A stretch of DNA of 9,814 nucleotides, taken from assembly GCA_013375335.1 (NCBI GenBank), contig JABXJZ010000036.1, forward strand, positions 1 to 9,814. Reading direction: 5' to 3'. The number at the start of each line of letters is the position of its first letter. Within the stretch, counting starts at the first letter, position 1. Position numbers and translations under genes: made by a program. Positions 1 to 6,521 of this stretch are shown here, one piece after another. This DNA is from Desulfobacterales bacterium (GTDB lineage Bacteria; Desulfobacterota; DSM-4660; Desulfatiglandales; B25-G16). The notes under the pieces are model-generated. The model saw only the letters and a program-made list of their open reading frames with translations. It did not search any database and was not told where the DNA came from.

Positions 1-23
1 CTCTTAAATTTCTCCTTCGCCAT
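1..23 (-). CDS. tuf: Elongation factor Tu, 5' end only (partial)
   Basis: Only the first seven full codons lie in the window; read on the minus strand they give M-A-K-E-K-F-K, the usual start of bacterial EF-Tu, the GTPase that carries aminoacyl-tRNA to the ribosome. A strong ribosome binding site (GGGAGGT, + positions 33-39) stands about 8 nt before the ATG. The call is made mainly from context: four tRNA genes in the order Thr(TGT), Tyr, Gly, Thr(GGT) precede it on the same strand, as in the E. coli thrU-tyrU-glyT-thrT-tufB operon. The gene is probably cotranscribed with these tRNAs, because no separate promoter is obvious in the 78 bases between tRNA-Thr(GGT) and the ATG. The rest of the gene lies outside the window. 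Confidence 0.85.
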
Positions 24-101
24 TGTCGTTACCTCCCTAATTTACTGTTACAATTATTCTTAAAGCCAAAAAAATAACCAGAAAAGAGAGGGATTCAAAT
101 C

Positions 102-178
102 TGGAGCCCACGACCGGGATTGAACCGGTGAACCTCATCCTTACCAAGGATGTGCTCTACCAACTGAGCTACGTGGGC
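102..178 (-). tRNA. tRNA-Thr (anticodon GGT)
   Basis: Full cloverleaf on the minus strand: acceptor GCCCACG/CGTGGGC, D arm GCTC/GAGC, anticodon stem CATCC/GGATG with loop TTGGTAA (anticodon GGT), T arm ACCGG/CCGGT with loop TTCAATC. The discriminator is T and the 3' CCA is encoded (102-104). It is the last tRNA before tuf, equivalent in place to E. coli thrT. Confidence 0.97.
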
Positions 179-206
179 AGTGACCAACTTGAAGACCAAT
201 AATCAG

Positions 207-280
207 AGCGGGAAACGGGACTCGAACCCGCGACCCTCAGCTTGGAAGGCTGACGCTCTTGCCAACTGAGCTATTCCCGC
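207..280 (-). tRNA. tRNA-Gly (anticodon TCC)
   Basis: Minus-strand cloverleaf: acceptor GCGGGAA/TTCCCGC, D arm GCTC/GAGC, anticodon stem TCAGC/GCTGA with loop CTTCCAA (anticodon TCC), T loop TTCGAGT, discriminator T. Unlike the other four tRNAs here, the bases after the discriminator read CTG, so CCA is not encoded and must be added by tRNA nucleotidyltransferase. It sits 8 nt after tRNA-Tyr, as glyT does in E. coli. Confidence 0.96.
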
Positions 281-288
281 TTTGAAAG

Positions 289-373
289 TGGTGGAGAGGG
301 GAGGATTCGAACCTCCGAAGGCAGAGCCGGCAGATTTACAGTCTGCTCCCTTTAGCCACTCGGGAACCTCTCC
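289..373 (-). tRNA. tRNA-Tyr (anticodon GTA)
   Basis: Class II tRNA with a long variable arm on the minus strand. Acceptor GGAGAGG/CCTCTCC, D arm CCCG.../...GGG, anticodon stem GCAGA/TCTGC with loop CTGTAAA (anticodon GTA), variable arm with a CCG...CGG-type stem, T arm GGAGG/CCTCC with loop TTCGAAT. Discriminator A and encoded CCA (289-291). Second gene of the tRNA-tuf operon. Confidence 0.96.
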
Positions 374-387
374 CACAATAGCCACCT

Positions 388-463
388 TGGAGCCAGCGAA
401 GGGAATCGAACCCCCGACCCACTGATTACAAATCAGTTGCTCTGCCTGCTGAGCTACGCTGGC
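388..463 (-). tRNA. tRNA-Thr (anticodon TGT)
   Basis: First tRNA of the minus-strand tRNA-tuf operon. Acceptor GCCAGCG/CGCTGGC, D arm GCTC/GAGC, anticodon stem ACTGA/TCAGT with loop TTTGTAA (anticodon TGT), T loop TTCGATT. Discriminator T and encoded CCA (388-390). Equivalent in place to E. coli thrU. Confidence 0.97.
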
Positions 464-482
464 ATTAAAAAGTTAATTTTCC

Positions 483-511
483 AAAATAACTAATAAAAAA
501 AAATTTAGCAA
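483..511 (-). promoter_or_regulatory. Candidate sigma-70 promoter of the tRNA-tuf operon
   Basis: On the minus strand TTGCTA (506-511) and TATTTT (483-488) are 17 bases apart, each matching the sigma-70 consensus at 4 of 6 bases. The expected transcription start is about 12 bases before tRNA-Thr(TGT). The spacer holds a run of nine T, and the whole stretch is very AT-rich, as is usual for a strong stable-RNA promoter; the AT richness also raises the chance of a false match. Confidence 0.4.
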
Positions 512-589
512 TAAAAACTTTTACCCAATCAAAAAAAAATCGCCTTATTTTCCATCTCATCCTGCAAAACCTTCAACACCTCACTCAGC

Positions 590-618
590 TTGATATTTCA
601 CCTCAAATGATTTATACA
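590..618 (+). promoter_or_regulatory. Candidate sigma-70 promoter of tRNA-Arg
   Basis: TTGATA (590-595, 5 of 6) and TATACA (613-618, 4 of 6) lie 17 bases apart, placing the transcription start a few bases before the tRNA-Arg 5' end at 629. The remainder of the 464-628 gap is AT-rich, with two long A runs (about 494-503 and 531-539), and shows no coding region. Confidence 0.5.
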
Positions 619-628
619 CACACTAGGT

Positions 629-705
629 GGGCGATTAGCTCAGGTGGATAGAGCGTTGGTCTCCGGAACCAGAGGCCGTGGGTTCGAGTCCCGCATCGCC
701 CGCCA
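629..705 (+). tRNA. tRNA-Arg (anticodon CCG)
   Basis: Plus-strand cloverleaf: acceptor GGGCGAT/ATCGCCC, D arm GCTC/GAGC, anticodon stem TTGGT/ACCAG (one T-G pair) with loop CTCCGGA (anticodon CCG), T arm GTGGG/CCCGC with loop TTCGAGT. Discriminator G and encoded CCA (703-705). It is convergent with the heme gene ending at 761; no clear terminator hairpin is seen in the 55 bases between them. Confidence 0.97.
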
Positions 706-760
706 TTTACCAAATGCTACCCTCTCCCCTGCTAGCCTGAGGAACCCAAAGGACTTCTGA

Positions 761-1210
761 TCAAGCAACGTCAAAATCGACTAATATCTTAAAAGTCCTC
801 ACCGCTGGTAAGTTGAGGATTTCCCTTACCCCAGCATGCTCAATTATCTCCCCAATACACCTCTCTATTGCTTTCATATTAGAGGCCACAAAGGTAAACC
901 ATATATTATACTGGTGATCTCTCAGATAATTGTGGGTTATCTCCGGATATCCGTTAAGCACTTCGACAAATCTCTTGATCTTTTCAGGTGGCACCTTGGC
1001 TGCACAGAGAGTAGTGGTAAAGCCGAGCCTTTGAGAGTCAAAATTTCCACCTATCCGCCGGATAACGCCTTCCTCTTTCAATCTTTTTATTCGCTTAAGA
1101 ATCTCGTCTTCAGAGCAATTCAATCGTCTCCCCACATCTTGGTAAGGTCTCTTGGCAATAGGAAAACCCGACTGGATCTCGTTCAAAAGTTTCCTATCAA
1201 TATGATCCAT
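761..1210 (-). CDS. ahbA: Siroheme decarboxylase subunit (AhbA type, Lrp/AsnC-like fold)
   Basis: This 149-residue protein has an N-terminal winged-helix-like part (about 1-55, with KRIKRLKEEGVIRRIGG-like wording) and a C-terminal ferredoxin-like domain (about 62-149), so it resembles Lrp/AsnC regulators. Its GFPIAKRPY stretch (16-23), RRIGGNFDS (51-59), HNYLRDHQYNIWF (93-105) and closing NLPAVRTFKI motif are those of the AhbA/AhbB/NirDLGH family. AhbA and AhbB together decarboxylate siroheme to 12,18-didecarboxysiroheme in the cytosol. The subunit label is by recall: AhbB proteins usually carry a WPYN(L/M)(Y/F)TMIHG motif and a different tail, which are absent here. The partner subunit and ahbC are not in the window. 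ATG at 1210 is preferred over a GTG two codons upstream; both have only a weak purine-rich site ahead. It follows ahbD after 90 bases, in the same operon. A transcription-factor role is less likely given the hemB-ahbD context. Confidence 0.85.
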   Translation of the reverse strand: MDHIDRKLLNEIQSGFPIAKRPYQDVGRRLNCSEDEILKRIKRLKEEGVIRRIGGNFDSQRLGFTTTLCAAKVPPEKIKRFVEVLNGYPEITHNYLRDHQYNIWFTFVASNMKAIERCIGEIIEHAGVREILNLPAVRTFKILVDFDVA

Positions 1211-1300
1211 GCTCACATCTTCTTCGAAAAACCCGAGTTATCTCCCTGAGGCGCTAACAGTTGCTCCGCCTGCACCCGGAGAACCGACACTTCTGTATCT

Positions 1301-2383
1301 TCAACAAGACGGATTATAAGCGCATAATGGCTCCTCAGACAGATAGTCCCCGTGAGCTGCATATGCCCGTGCCCTGCAACCGCCACAAACATTAATATAT
1401 TCACATCGTCCACATTTTCCCTTATATTTGGAAAAGTCTCGGAGCTCGGCAAAAATAGGAGAATTTCCCCATATATCGGCAAACCTAGATTTCCTTACAT
1501 CCCCAGAATTCAATTCCAAGTAGCCGCAGGGCTGGACAATACCCTCATTGGATATAAAGCAGTAGGAAATTCCAGCGAGACAGCCCCTTGTTACGGCATC
1601 AAGGCCACAGGCCTTGCTATCCACCGTATCGCCTCCAGAATGTGTCTCCTGTCTCATGATTCTATAGTACTGGGGTGCGCACGTAGCCTTAAGTTGAAGG
1701 GGGGCCTTATCCTGTTGCTCATGAAACCAGTACAACGTGTCCTCATATTCCCGCGCATCTAACTGTTGGTTTGCCATCTCCTTGGCCCTTCCAGCTGGCA
1801 CAAGCAAGAAGATATGATGTGCCGCTGCCTCAAGACGCACTGCAAGGTCAGAAATACCCTCTAACTCGCATAAGTTGTATTTGGTTATGGTGGTGTTGAT
1901 CTGAAATTCAATCCCCCCTTCTTTTAAGTAGGATATCCCCTTGATCGCTCTATAAAAGGCCCCGTTGACCTGCCTAAATACATCGTGGCTCTCCCTTGTA
2001 GCCCCATCAAGGGACACACTCACCCTCTTAATCCCTGACTCTCTTATCTTTCTTGTAATATCCGGGGTGATGAGGGTTCCATTGGTGGCGAGGACCATTC
2101 TCAGGCCCTTTCTCGTTCCATAGTCTGCCAGGGCAAAGATGTCCTTCCTCAGCAGGGGTTCGCCGCCAGTCAGGATTATGATAGGCTTAGCAACCTCTCG
2201 TATTTGGTCCAATACCTCCGTCGCCTTGATCGCGTCTAACTCGCGGGGATGGGGACCGTAATTCGATGATGCCCTGCAGTGAACACAGTCTAGATTACAT
2301 GACCTCGTAACTTCCCATGCTACTATTCGTAGTTGATAGTCTCTGTGAAAGGCCGTGTCAGTTCTCGGTATATGAGTTCTCAT
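1301..2383 (-). CDS. ahbD: Heme synthase AhbD (radical SAM Fe-coproporphyrin III decarboxylase)
   Basis: AhbD performs the last step of siroheme-dependent heme synthesis: oxidative decarboxylation of two propionates of Fe-coproporphyrin III to the vinyls of heme b. Numbered from the ATG at 2383 (360 residues), the radical SAM cluster motif CX3CX2C is C29, C33, C36 in WEVTRSCNLDCVHC, and GGEP is at 73-76. The C-terminal auxiliary cluster region has C324, C327, C333, C336 and C354 (CGRC...CGGCRARAY...GDYL.EEPLC), as in AhbD and related SPASM-type enzymes. Internal stretches such as EFQINTTITK, AAAHHIFLLVPAGR and PLQLKATCAPQYYRIMR fit AhbD rather than AhbC, whose N-terminus differs (ALRYGR.../VVVWN). 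The ATG lies inside the end of hemB, overlapping by 26 bases, so translation is probably coupled. A TTG two codons earlier is a poorer start. Confidence 0.93.
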   Translation of the reverse strand: MRTHIPRTDTAFHRDYQLRIVAWEVTRSCNLDCVHCRASSNYGPHPRELDAIKATEVLDQIREVAKPIIILTGGEPLLRKDIFALADYGTRKGLRMVLATNGTLITPDITRKIRESGIKRVSVSLDGATRESHDVFRQVNGAFYRAIKGISYLKEGGIEFQINTTITKYNLCELEGISDLAVRLEAAAHHIFLLVPAGRAKEMANQQLDAREYEDTLYWFHEQQDKAPLQLKATCAPQYYRIMRQETHSGGDTVDSKACGLDAVTRGCLAGISYCFISNEGIVQPCGYLELNSGDVRKSRFADIWGNSPIFAELRDFSKYKGKCGRCEYINVCGGCRARAYAAHGDYLSEEPLCAYNPSC

Positions 2384-3353
2384 GCTCAATCAATGACTTC
2401 GCTGCCTCTTTGGCAAAATAAGTCAGGATAAGATCGGCCCCAGCCCTCTTGATACAGAGAAGCATTTCCATCATTACCCTGTCTCCCTCTATCCAGCCCT
2501 CTTGAGCAGCTGCCTTAACCATGGCATACTCCCCGCTTACATTGTATGCCGCCACTGGAAGATTGATATGCGAGCGGACCTGGTGGATAATGTCCAGATA
2601 CGGCAGTGCCGGTTTAATCATGATTATATCTGCGCCTTCCTCAACATCGAGAGACGCCTCCTTGATGGCCTCTCTCGCATTAGCTGGATCCATCTGGTAA
2701 CCTGCCCTGTCACCAAACTGGGGTGTGGAATCAGCCGCCTCTCGAAATGGCCCATAAAAGGAAGAGGCATATTTCACAGCATATGCCAGAATACCCGTGT
2801 CCTTAAACCCATCTCTCTCCAGGGTATCTCTGATGGCCTTAACTCTCCCATCCATCATATCTGAAGGGGCAACAAACTCAGCCCCCGCCTCTGCATGTGA
2901 AAGGGCTATACGGGAAAGTATTTCAAGGGTAGTGTCGTTGTCTACGACACCATCTCTCAGAATCCCGCAATGCCCGTGATCTGTGTACTGACAGAGACAG
3001 ACATCAGTCATAACAACTAGTTCCGGTACCCTATCCTTAAGGGCGGCCACTGCCTGCTGAACAATTCCATCTCTGGCATACGCCTCGCTCCCCACATCGT
3101 CCTTCTTTTTTGGCAAACCAAAAAGAATCACAGCCGGTATACCTAGAGATAACACCTCTCCTGCCTCTCCGACCAGTTCATCAACTGATAACCTATAGTG
3201 GCCTACCATAGAAGGGATCGGCTCCCTTTCTCCTCTCCCATGTTTCACAAACATGGGATAAATGAGGTCATCCACCTTTACATAGGTCTCCTTCACCATC
3301 CGTCTAATCGTGGAAACCCGCCTAAGGCGCCTGGGTCTCCTCACCATCTTCAT
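2358..3353 (-). CDS. hemB: Delta-aminolevulinic acid dehydratase (porphobilinogen synthase)
   Basis: HemB condenses two 5-aminolevulinate molecules to porphobilinogen, the first common tetrapyrrole step, feeding siroheme, heme and cobamides. The 331-residue length is normal. Catalytic lysines are K194 (AYAVKYASSFYGPFR region) and the Schiff-base K247 (IIMIKPALPYLD). The metal motif VCLCQYTDHGHCG gives C119, C121 and C129, so this is the zinc-binding rather than the Mg-only form. A GGAGGAG ribosome site stands directly before ATG 3353; an ATG two codons later (3347) would have better spacing. It is first of the hemB-ahbD-ahbA set. The 178 bases between it and the ClpX-like gene show no strong promoter or terminator. 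They hold only weak short complementary segments on the minus strand (ACTCA/TGAGT interleaved with GGCGA/TCGCC). Confidence 0.97.
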   Translation of the reverse strand: MKMVRRPRRLRRVSTIRRMVKETYVKVDDLIYPMFVKHGRGEREPIPSMVGHYRLSVDELVGEAGEVLSLGIPAVILFGLPKKKDDVGSEAYARDGIVQQAVAALKDRVPELVVMTDVCLCQYTDHGHCGILRDGVVDNDTTLEILSRIALSHAEAGAEFVAPSDMMDGRVKAIRDTLERDGFKDTGILAYAVKYASSFYGPFREAADSTPQFGDRAGYQMDPANAREAIKEASLDVEEGADIIMIKPALPYLDIIHQVRSHINLPVAAYNVSGEYAMVKAAAQEGWIEGDRVMMEMLLCIKRAGADLILTYFAKEAAKSLIEHENSYTEN

Positions 3354-3531
3354 GCTCCTCCATCTTCTTTTCTTTGCTCACCGACAAGACAAGCGGCGAA
3401 CTCAGGAGTCCAAAACTAGTGCTCTTCACCTCGCCTTTGAGTCATAATCTCAGGTCTTTTATTGGCAGAAGATTGAAGTACTAAAGGTGTAAGTGCCCCG
3501 ACTGGTAATACGGGTGGAGGGAATAGTAGGC

Positions 3532-5337
3532 TTAGGATACTGCCGGCTCTTGGCTATAGTACTTCTTGATCAGGTTATCTATATACTTCTCAGGGTCTAA
3601 GACTGCCTCCCTGGTAATGGTGAAGGATTCTAATCCAACCCGATCTCTAACTAACTTGAGCCCATACTCCAAGTCATTTGCCAAGTTAAGACATAGCTCG
3701 CCAATATCCCTATCCTGGACAATAGAGATCCTCAGTATCTCGTCAATGGCACTATCAGCTAAACGGACATCTATGCCCAACTGGGAAAACAATCCCTCAT
3801 TCTGGGTCCTTATCTGTTTACACATCTCCTTGAAATCCCTAAAAGCGGAGTCAATGTCGGAAATAGATTTCAGCGTATATTCAGCAATCAAATCTATTCT
3901 GTCTTCGTGCAGTTTCAAGCCCGATTGGGCCTGGAATTCCTTCGCTCTCTCCGCTATAACCCCCTTCACTCTCTGCTTTTCATTCGCGGCTGCTCTTTCA
4001 AATCGCTCCTCCATCTCCGGGCCACTCATATCACCATTGGGGTCAATGCGTTGAATCTCTTTCCCTGGGTTTCCAACAAGCTCTGCAGTAACCAGCAACT
4101 TTTTTATCTCGGTCGACGGAAGATGCTTTTCAAAAGGCATAAGGCTCCTCTCAATGGCACTGACTAAACCTCTTGCACCGGTCTTTTCCTGAAAAGCAAG
4201 CTCCGCTGCTTTCTCAAGTGCCTCATCCTCGAACTGAATATTGATATCATATGCCATAAAATCCCTTTCCTTACTGAGGATAATGGGGTTATTCGGATTC
4301 TTGAGAATTGCAGCCAGGTCATCTTTCGTTAGCTCATCGAAGACAACAATTACCGGAAGGCGACCTATAAATTCCGACTCAAATCCAAACTCAATAAGAT
4401 CCTGGGGCCTTACTTCTTTGAGAATATCCATATTCACCTCAGAGGAATGGATATCTGCCTCAAACCCGATGCCTTGACGTTTGAGCCGCTTTTTAATGAT
4501 GTCCGTTAATCCTTCAAAGGCCCCGCTCATAATAAAGAGTATGTTTTTTGTATTTACTACCTGCTTCTCCCTTTTCCCGGTTCTTCGGTACTGTTCAATA
4601 GCCTGTATCTGCGAGATCGGGTCATGAGGAACCTTCAGATCTACATCAGTTTCTTCCATCGGTTTTAGAAGGGTCCTCTGCACCCCCGTCCTTGAGACAT
4701 CATGGCCAATAAAATTTTGACTCGAGGCAATCTTATCTATCTCGTCTATGTAAATGATACCGTTCTCAGCAAGCTTAATATCATCATGGCCTTCATATAC
4801 GAGATCCCTCACCAAATCCTCGACATCACCACCCACATAACCAGTTTCACTAAACTTGGTGGCATCACCCTTGACAAATGGAACACCTAACTTCTGGGCA
4901 ATCAGCTTTATTAGATAGGTCTTACCAACTCCTGTTGGACCAATCATAAGAATGTTATTCTTAATCATCCCAACAGAAAAGGGCTTCTCCTTTTTGGATC
5001 GCTTACCGAGGCATTTTATCCGATTGAAATGGGTACAGACTTTTGTGGCCAGCACACCTTTGGCTTGGTCTTGCTTAACCACATATCCATCCAAATAGGA
5101 CTCTAACTCCTCCGGCTTCATGTCAAAAGCAGGTGTACCACCCTTCCTGGCGCCAGCTTTTCCGTCCTCCTCTTTCCTCTTAGGCTCGCTCTGGGGAAAC
5201 AAGAGGGGCGATACGATCTTTATCCGGTCACCGTATTTCTTGGAAAGGTAGTCGCTCAGCTCCTTTTCCAGTTCTTTCTGGGTGGGAATCCTCTGGTCCT
5301 GCTCTTTTTCCTTTTCTAAGCTATACTCATGCTCCAT
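3532..5337 (-). CDS. ClpX-like AAA+ ATPase without zinc domain, with long C-terminal extension
   Basis: The core is a ClpX-type unfoldase. Numbered from the ATG at 5337 (601 residues), it shows Walker A GPTGVGKT (133-140), pore loop GYVG (166-169), Walker B IIYIDEID (194-201), a ClpX-like NILFIMSGAF strand (265-274), an IGF tripeptide (290-292), an FIGRLP box (323-328) and sensor 2 GARGL (387-391). ClpX uses such residues to thread proteins into ClpP; IGF is the ClpP-docking loop. Differences from ClpX are clear. The N-terminal zinc-binding domain is replaced by about 70 charged residues with no Cys4. The segment matching the RKH loop is longer and reads YRRTGKREKQ. About 175 largely helical, charged residues follow the normal ClpX end. 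Start: a GTGGGG/TAGG stretch precedes ATG 5337; ATG 5352 and TTG 5355 are alternatives without a ribosome site. No clpP is adjacent. Substrate unknown. Confidence 0.88.
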   Translation of the reverse strand: MEHEYSLEKEKEQDQRIPTQKELEKELSDYLSKKYGDRIKIVSPLLFPQSEPKRKEEDGKAGARKGGTPAFDMKPEELESYLDGYVVKQDQAKGVLATKVCTHFNRIKCLGKRSKKEKPFSVGMIKNNILMIGPTGVGKTYLIKLIAQKLGVPFVKGDATKFSETGYVGGDVEDLVRDLVYEGHDDIKLAENGIIYIDEIDKIASSQNFIGHDVSRTGVQRTLLKPMEETDVDLKVPHDPISQIQAIEQYRRTGKREKQVVNTKNILFIMSGAFEGLTDIIKKRLKRQGIGFEADIHSSEVNMDILKEVRPQDLIEFGFESEFIGRLPVIVVFDELTKDDLAAILKNPNNPIILSKERDFMAYDINIQFEDEALEKAAELAFQEKTGARGLVSAIERSLMPFEKHLPSTEIKKLLVTAELVGNPGKEIQRIDPNGDMSGPEMEERFERAAANEKQRVKGVIAERAKEFQAQSGLKLHEDRIDLIAEYTLKSISDIDSAFRDFKEMCKQIRTQNEGLFSQLGIDVRLADSAIDEILRISIVQDRDIGELCLNLANDLEYGLKLVRDRVGLESFTITREAVLDPEKYIDNLIKKYYSQEPAVS

Positions 5338-5391
5338 TAACCTACCCCACATCAATATGGTAGTGGACTACGTGGATATTTCCATACTTGT

Positions 5392-5420
5392 ACTATAGTC
5401 ATTATACTTACCTTTTGCAA
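5392..5420 (-). promoter_or_regulatory. Candidate sigma-70 promoter of the ClpX-like gene
   Basis: On the minus strand TTGCAA (5415-5420, 4 of 6) and TATAGT (5392-5397, 5 of 6) are 17 bases apart. A second, overlapping pair is possible: TATAAT (5401-5406) with TTGAAA (5426-5431), but at a 19-base spacing. Transcription would start about 50 bases before the ATG at 5337. This suggests the ATPase gene is transcribed, at least in part, independently of the upstream thiD-mtnA genes. Confidence 0.5.
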
Positions 5421-5433
5421 CCTCTTTTCAAAA

Positions 5434-6486
5434 CTACCTCCTATCATCTTCTGCCTTAAAGAGATTCCTGATACTCCTTTTATAAGGTGACCTGAGTACT
5501 CCTCTTTCTGTTACTATAGCAGAAAGGTATTTGGCTGGGGTTATATCAAAGGCAGGATTAAAGGCTTTGACGCCCTTTGGACCAAGCAGATGACCTGCAA
5601 GAGAAATCACCTCTCCTGGTTCCCTTTCCTCAATAGGGATCAGGTCCCCGTCTTTTAGATCAAGATCAAAGGTCGATAGGGGTGAGGCGACATAAAAAGG
5701 GATCTTATTCTCCTTTGCCATGACGGCCAATTGGTAGGAGCCAATCTTATTGGCCACATCCCCATTTGACGCTATTCGATCAGCGCCAATTATTATTAAA
5801 TCTATCATTTGCCTTTTCATTAGATAACCGGCCGCACTGTCCACTATCACCGTAACTGGTATATTATCCTCCATCAGTTCAAATGCGGTAAGGCGCATCC
5901 CCTGGAGCAATGGTCGCGTCTCATCGACGATCACATGGATATCTTTTCCAGCCTCACGGGCTGCCCTGATCATGCCCAAAGCAGTACCATAACCACATGT
6001 AGCGAGGGCGCCGGCATTGCAGTGAGTAAGGATAGTTGCTCTATCTGGGATGAGCTCCAGACCGTTACGGCCGATCTTGAGATTTATCACAATATCCCTC
6101 TCTACGATGATGTGGGATTCCTTTCTAATAGCCTCTTTAATCTCCTCTACCGGATTGCTATGCATCCTTTCCACGACCGTAATCATCCTCTCAACTGCCC
6201 ACTTAAGGTTAGCTGCTGTGGGCCTGGCGGATTTCATCTGTTGGGCCATCTCCAAAAATCTTCTCCTGAAGGTTCCGTACCTCTCTGTCTTAATAGATTG
6301 AGAGCCTAATGCTAAGCCCATGGCCGCAGCCAGGCCAATGGCTGGAGCACCCCTTATAGCCATTTCCCTGATGGCGGCAATAACCTCTCGAAGGCTGCAG
6401 CAGACAAGCCATTCCTTTTTCTTAGGGAGCCTTCTCTGATCAATGATGTGAATACTATTGTCTTCCCATTTTATGGTTTGAATCAT
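5434..6486 (-). CDS. mtnA: S-methyl-5-thioribose-1-phosphate isomerase
   Basis: MtnA opens methylthioribose-1-phosphate to methylthioribulose-1-phosphate in salvage of methylthioadenosine; some MtnA enzymes also isomerise 5-deoxyribose-1-phosphate from 5'-deoxyadenosine. The 350-residue length is typical. Family marks are RGAPAIG (45-51), HCNAG with catalytic Cys156 (155-159), VDETRPLLQG (187-196), VDSAAGYLM (215-223), GADRI with catalytic Asp236 (234-238), and NGDVANKIGSYQLA (241-254). It belongs to the eIF2B-alpha-like superfamily; ribose-1,5-bisphosphate isomerase is a relative, but the motif set fits MtnA better. It starts 35 bases after the phosphatase gene with no clear ribosome site, so it is probably in the thiD-thiC operon. 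No other methionine-salvage gene (mtnK, mtnP, mtnB-D) is present in the window. Confidence 0.95.
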   Translation of the reverse strand: MIQTIKWEDNSIHIIDQRRLPKKKEWLVCCSLREVIAAIREMAIRGAPAIGLAAAMGLALGSQSIKTERYGTFRRRFLEMAQQMKSARPTAANLKWAVERMITVVERMHSNPVEEIKEAIRKESHIIVERDIVINLKIGRNGLELIPDRATILTHCNAGALATCGYGTALGMIRAAREAGKDIHVIVDETRPLLQGMRLTAFELMEDNIPVTVIVDSAAGYLMKRQMIDLIIIGADRIASNGDVANKIGSYQLAVMAKENKIPFYVASPLSTFDLDLKDGDLIPIEEREPGEVISLAGHLLGPKGVKAFNPAFDITPAKYLSAIVTERGVLRSPYKRSIRNLFKAEDDRR

Positions 6487-6521
6487 GGTAAGAACCCATA
6501 TCAGATCGCGGGAAAAATTGA

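Noticed and set aside
203..385. 60-residue minus-strand frame over the tRNA genes
   Set aside because: It is a translation of tRNA-Gly and tRNA-Tyr; both fold as full cloverleaves.
836..1249. 137-residue plus-strand frame opposite ahbA
   Set aside because: Antisense shadow: ahbA has clear family motifs and this frame has none. The same applies to the other plus-strand frames opposite the minus-strand genes.
1260..1284. Short hairpin (CTCCG/CGGAG with GTT/AAC beyond a bulge) in the ahbD-ahbA gap
   Set aside because: Only five contiguous pairs, no U run and no conserved motif; too weak to call a terminator or RNA element.
1213..1482. 89-residue minus-strand frame between and over ahbD and ahbA
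   Set aside because: Most of it lies inside ahbD in another frame and shows no domain-like pattern; ahbD and ahbA account for the region.
3354..3531. Interleaved short complements upstream of hemB (ACTCA/TGAGT and GGCGA/TCGCC) resembling a pseudoknot
   Set aside because: Arms of five bases are expected by chance in a gap of this size; no known leader motif is recognisable.
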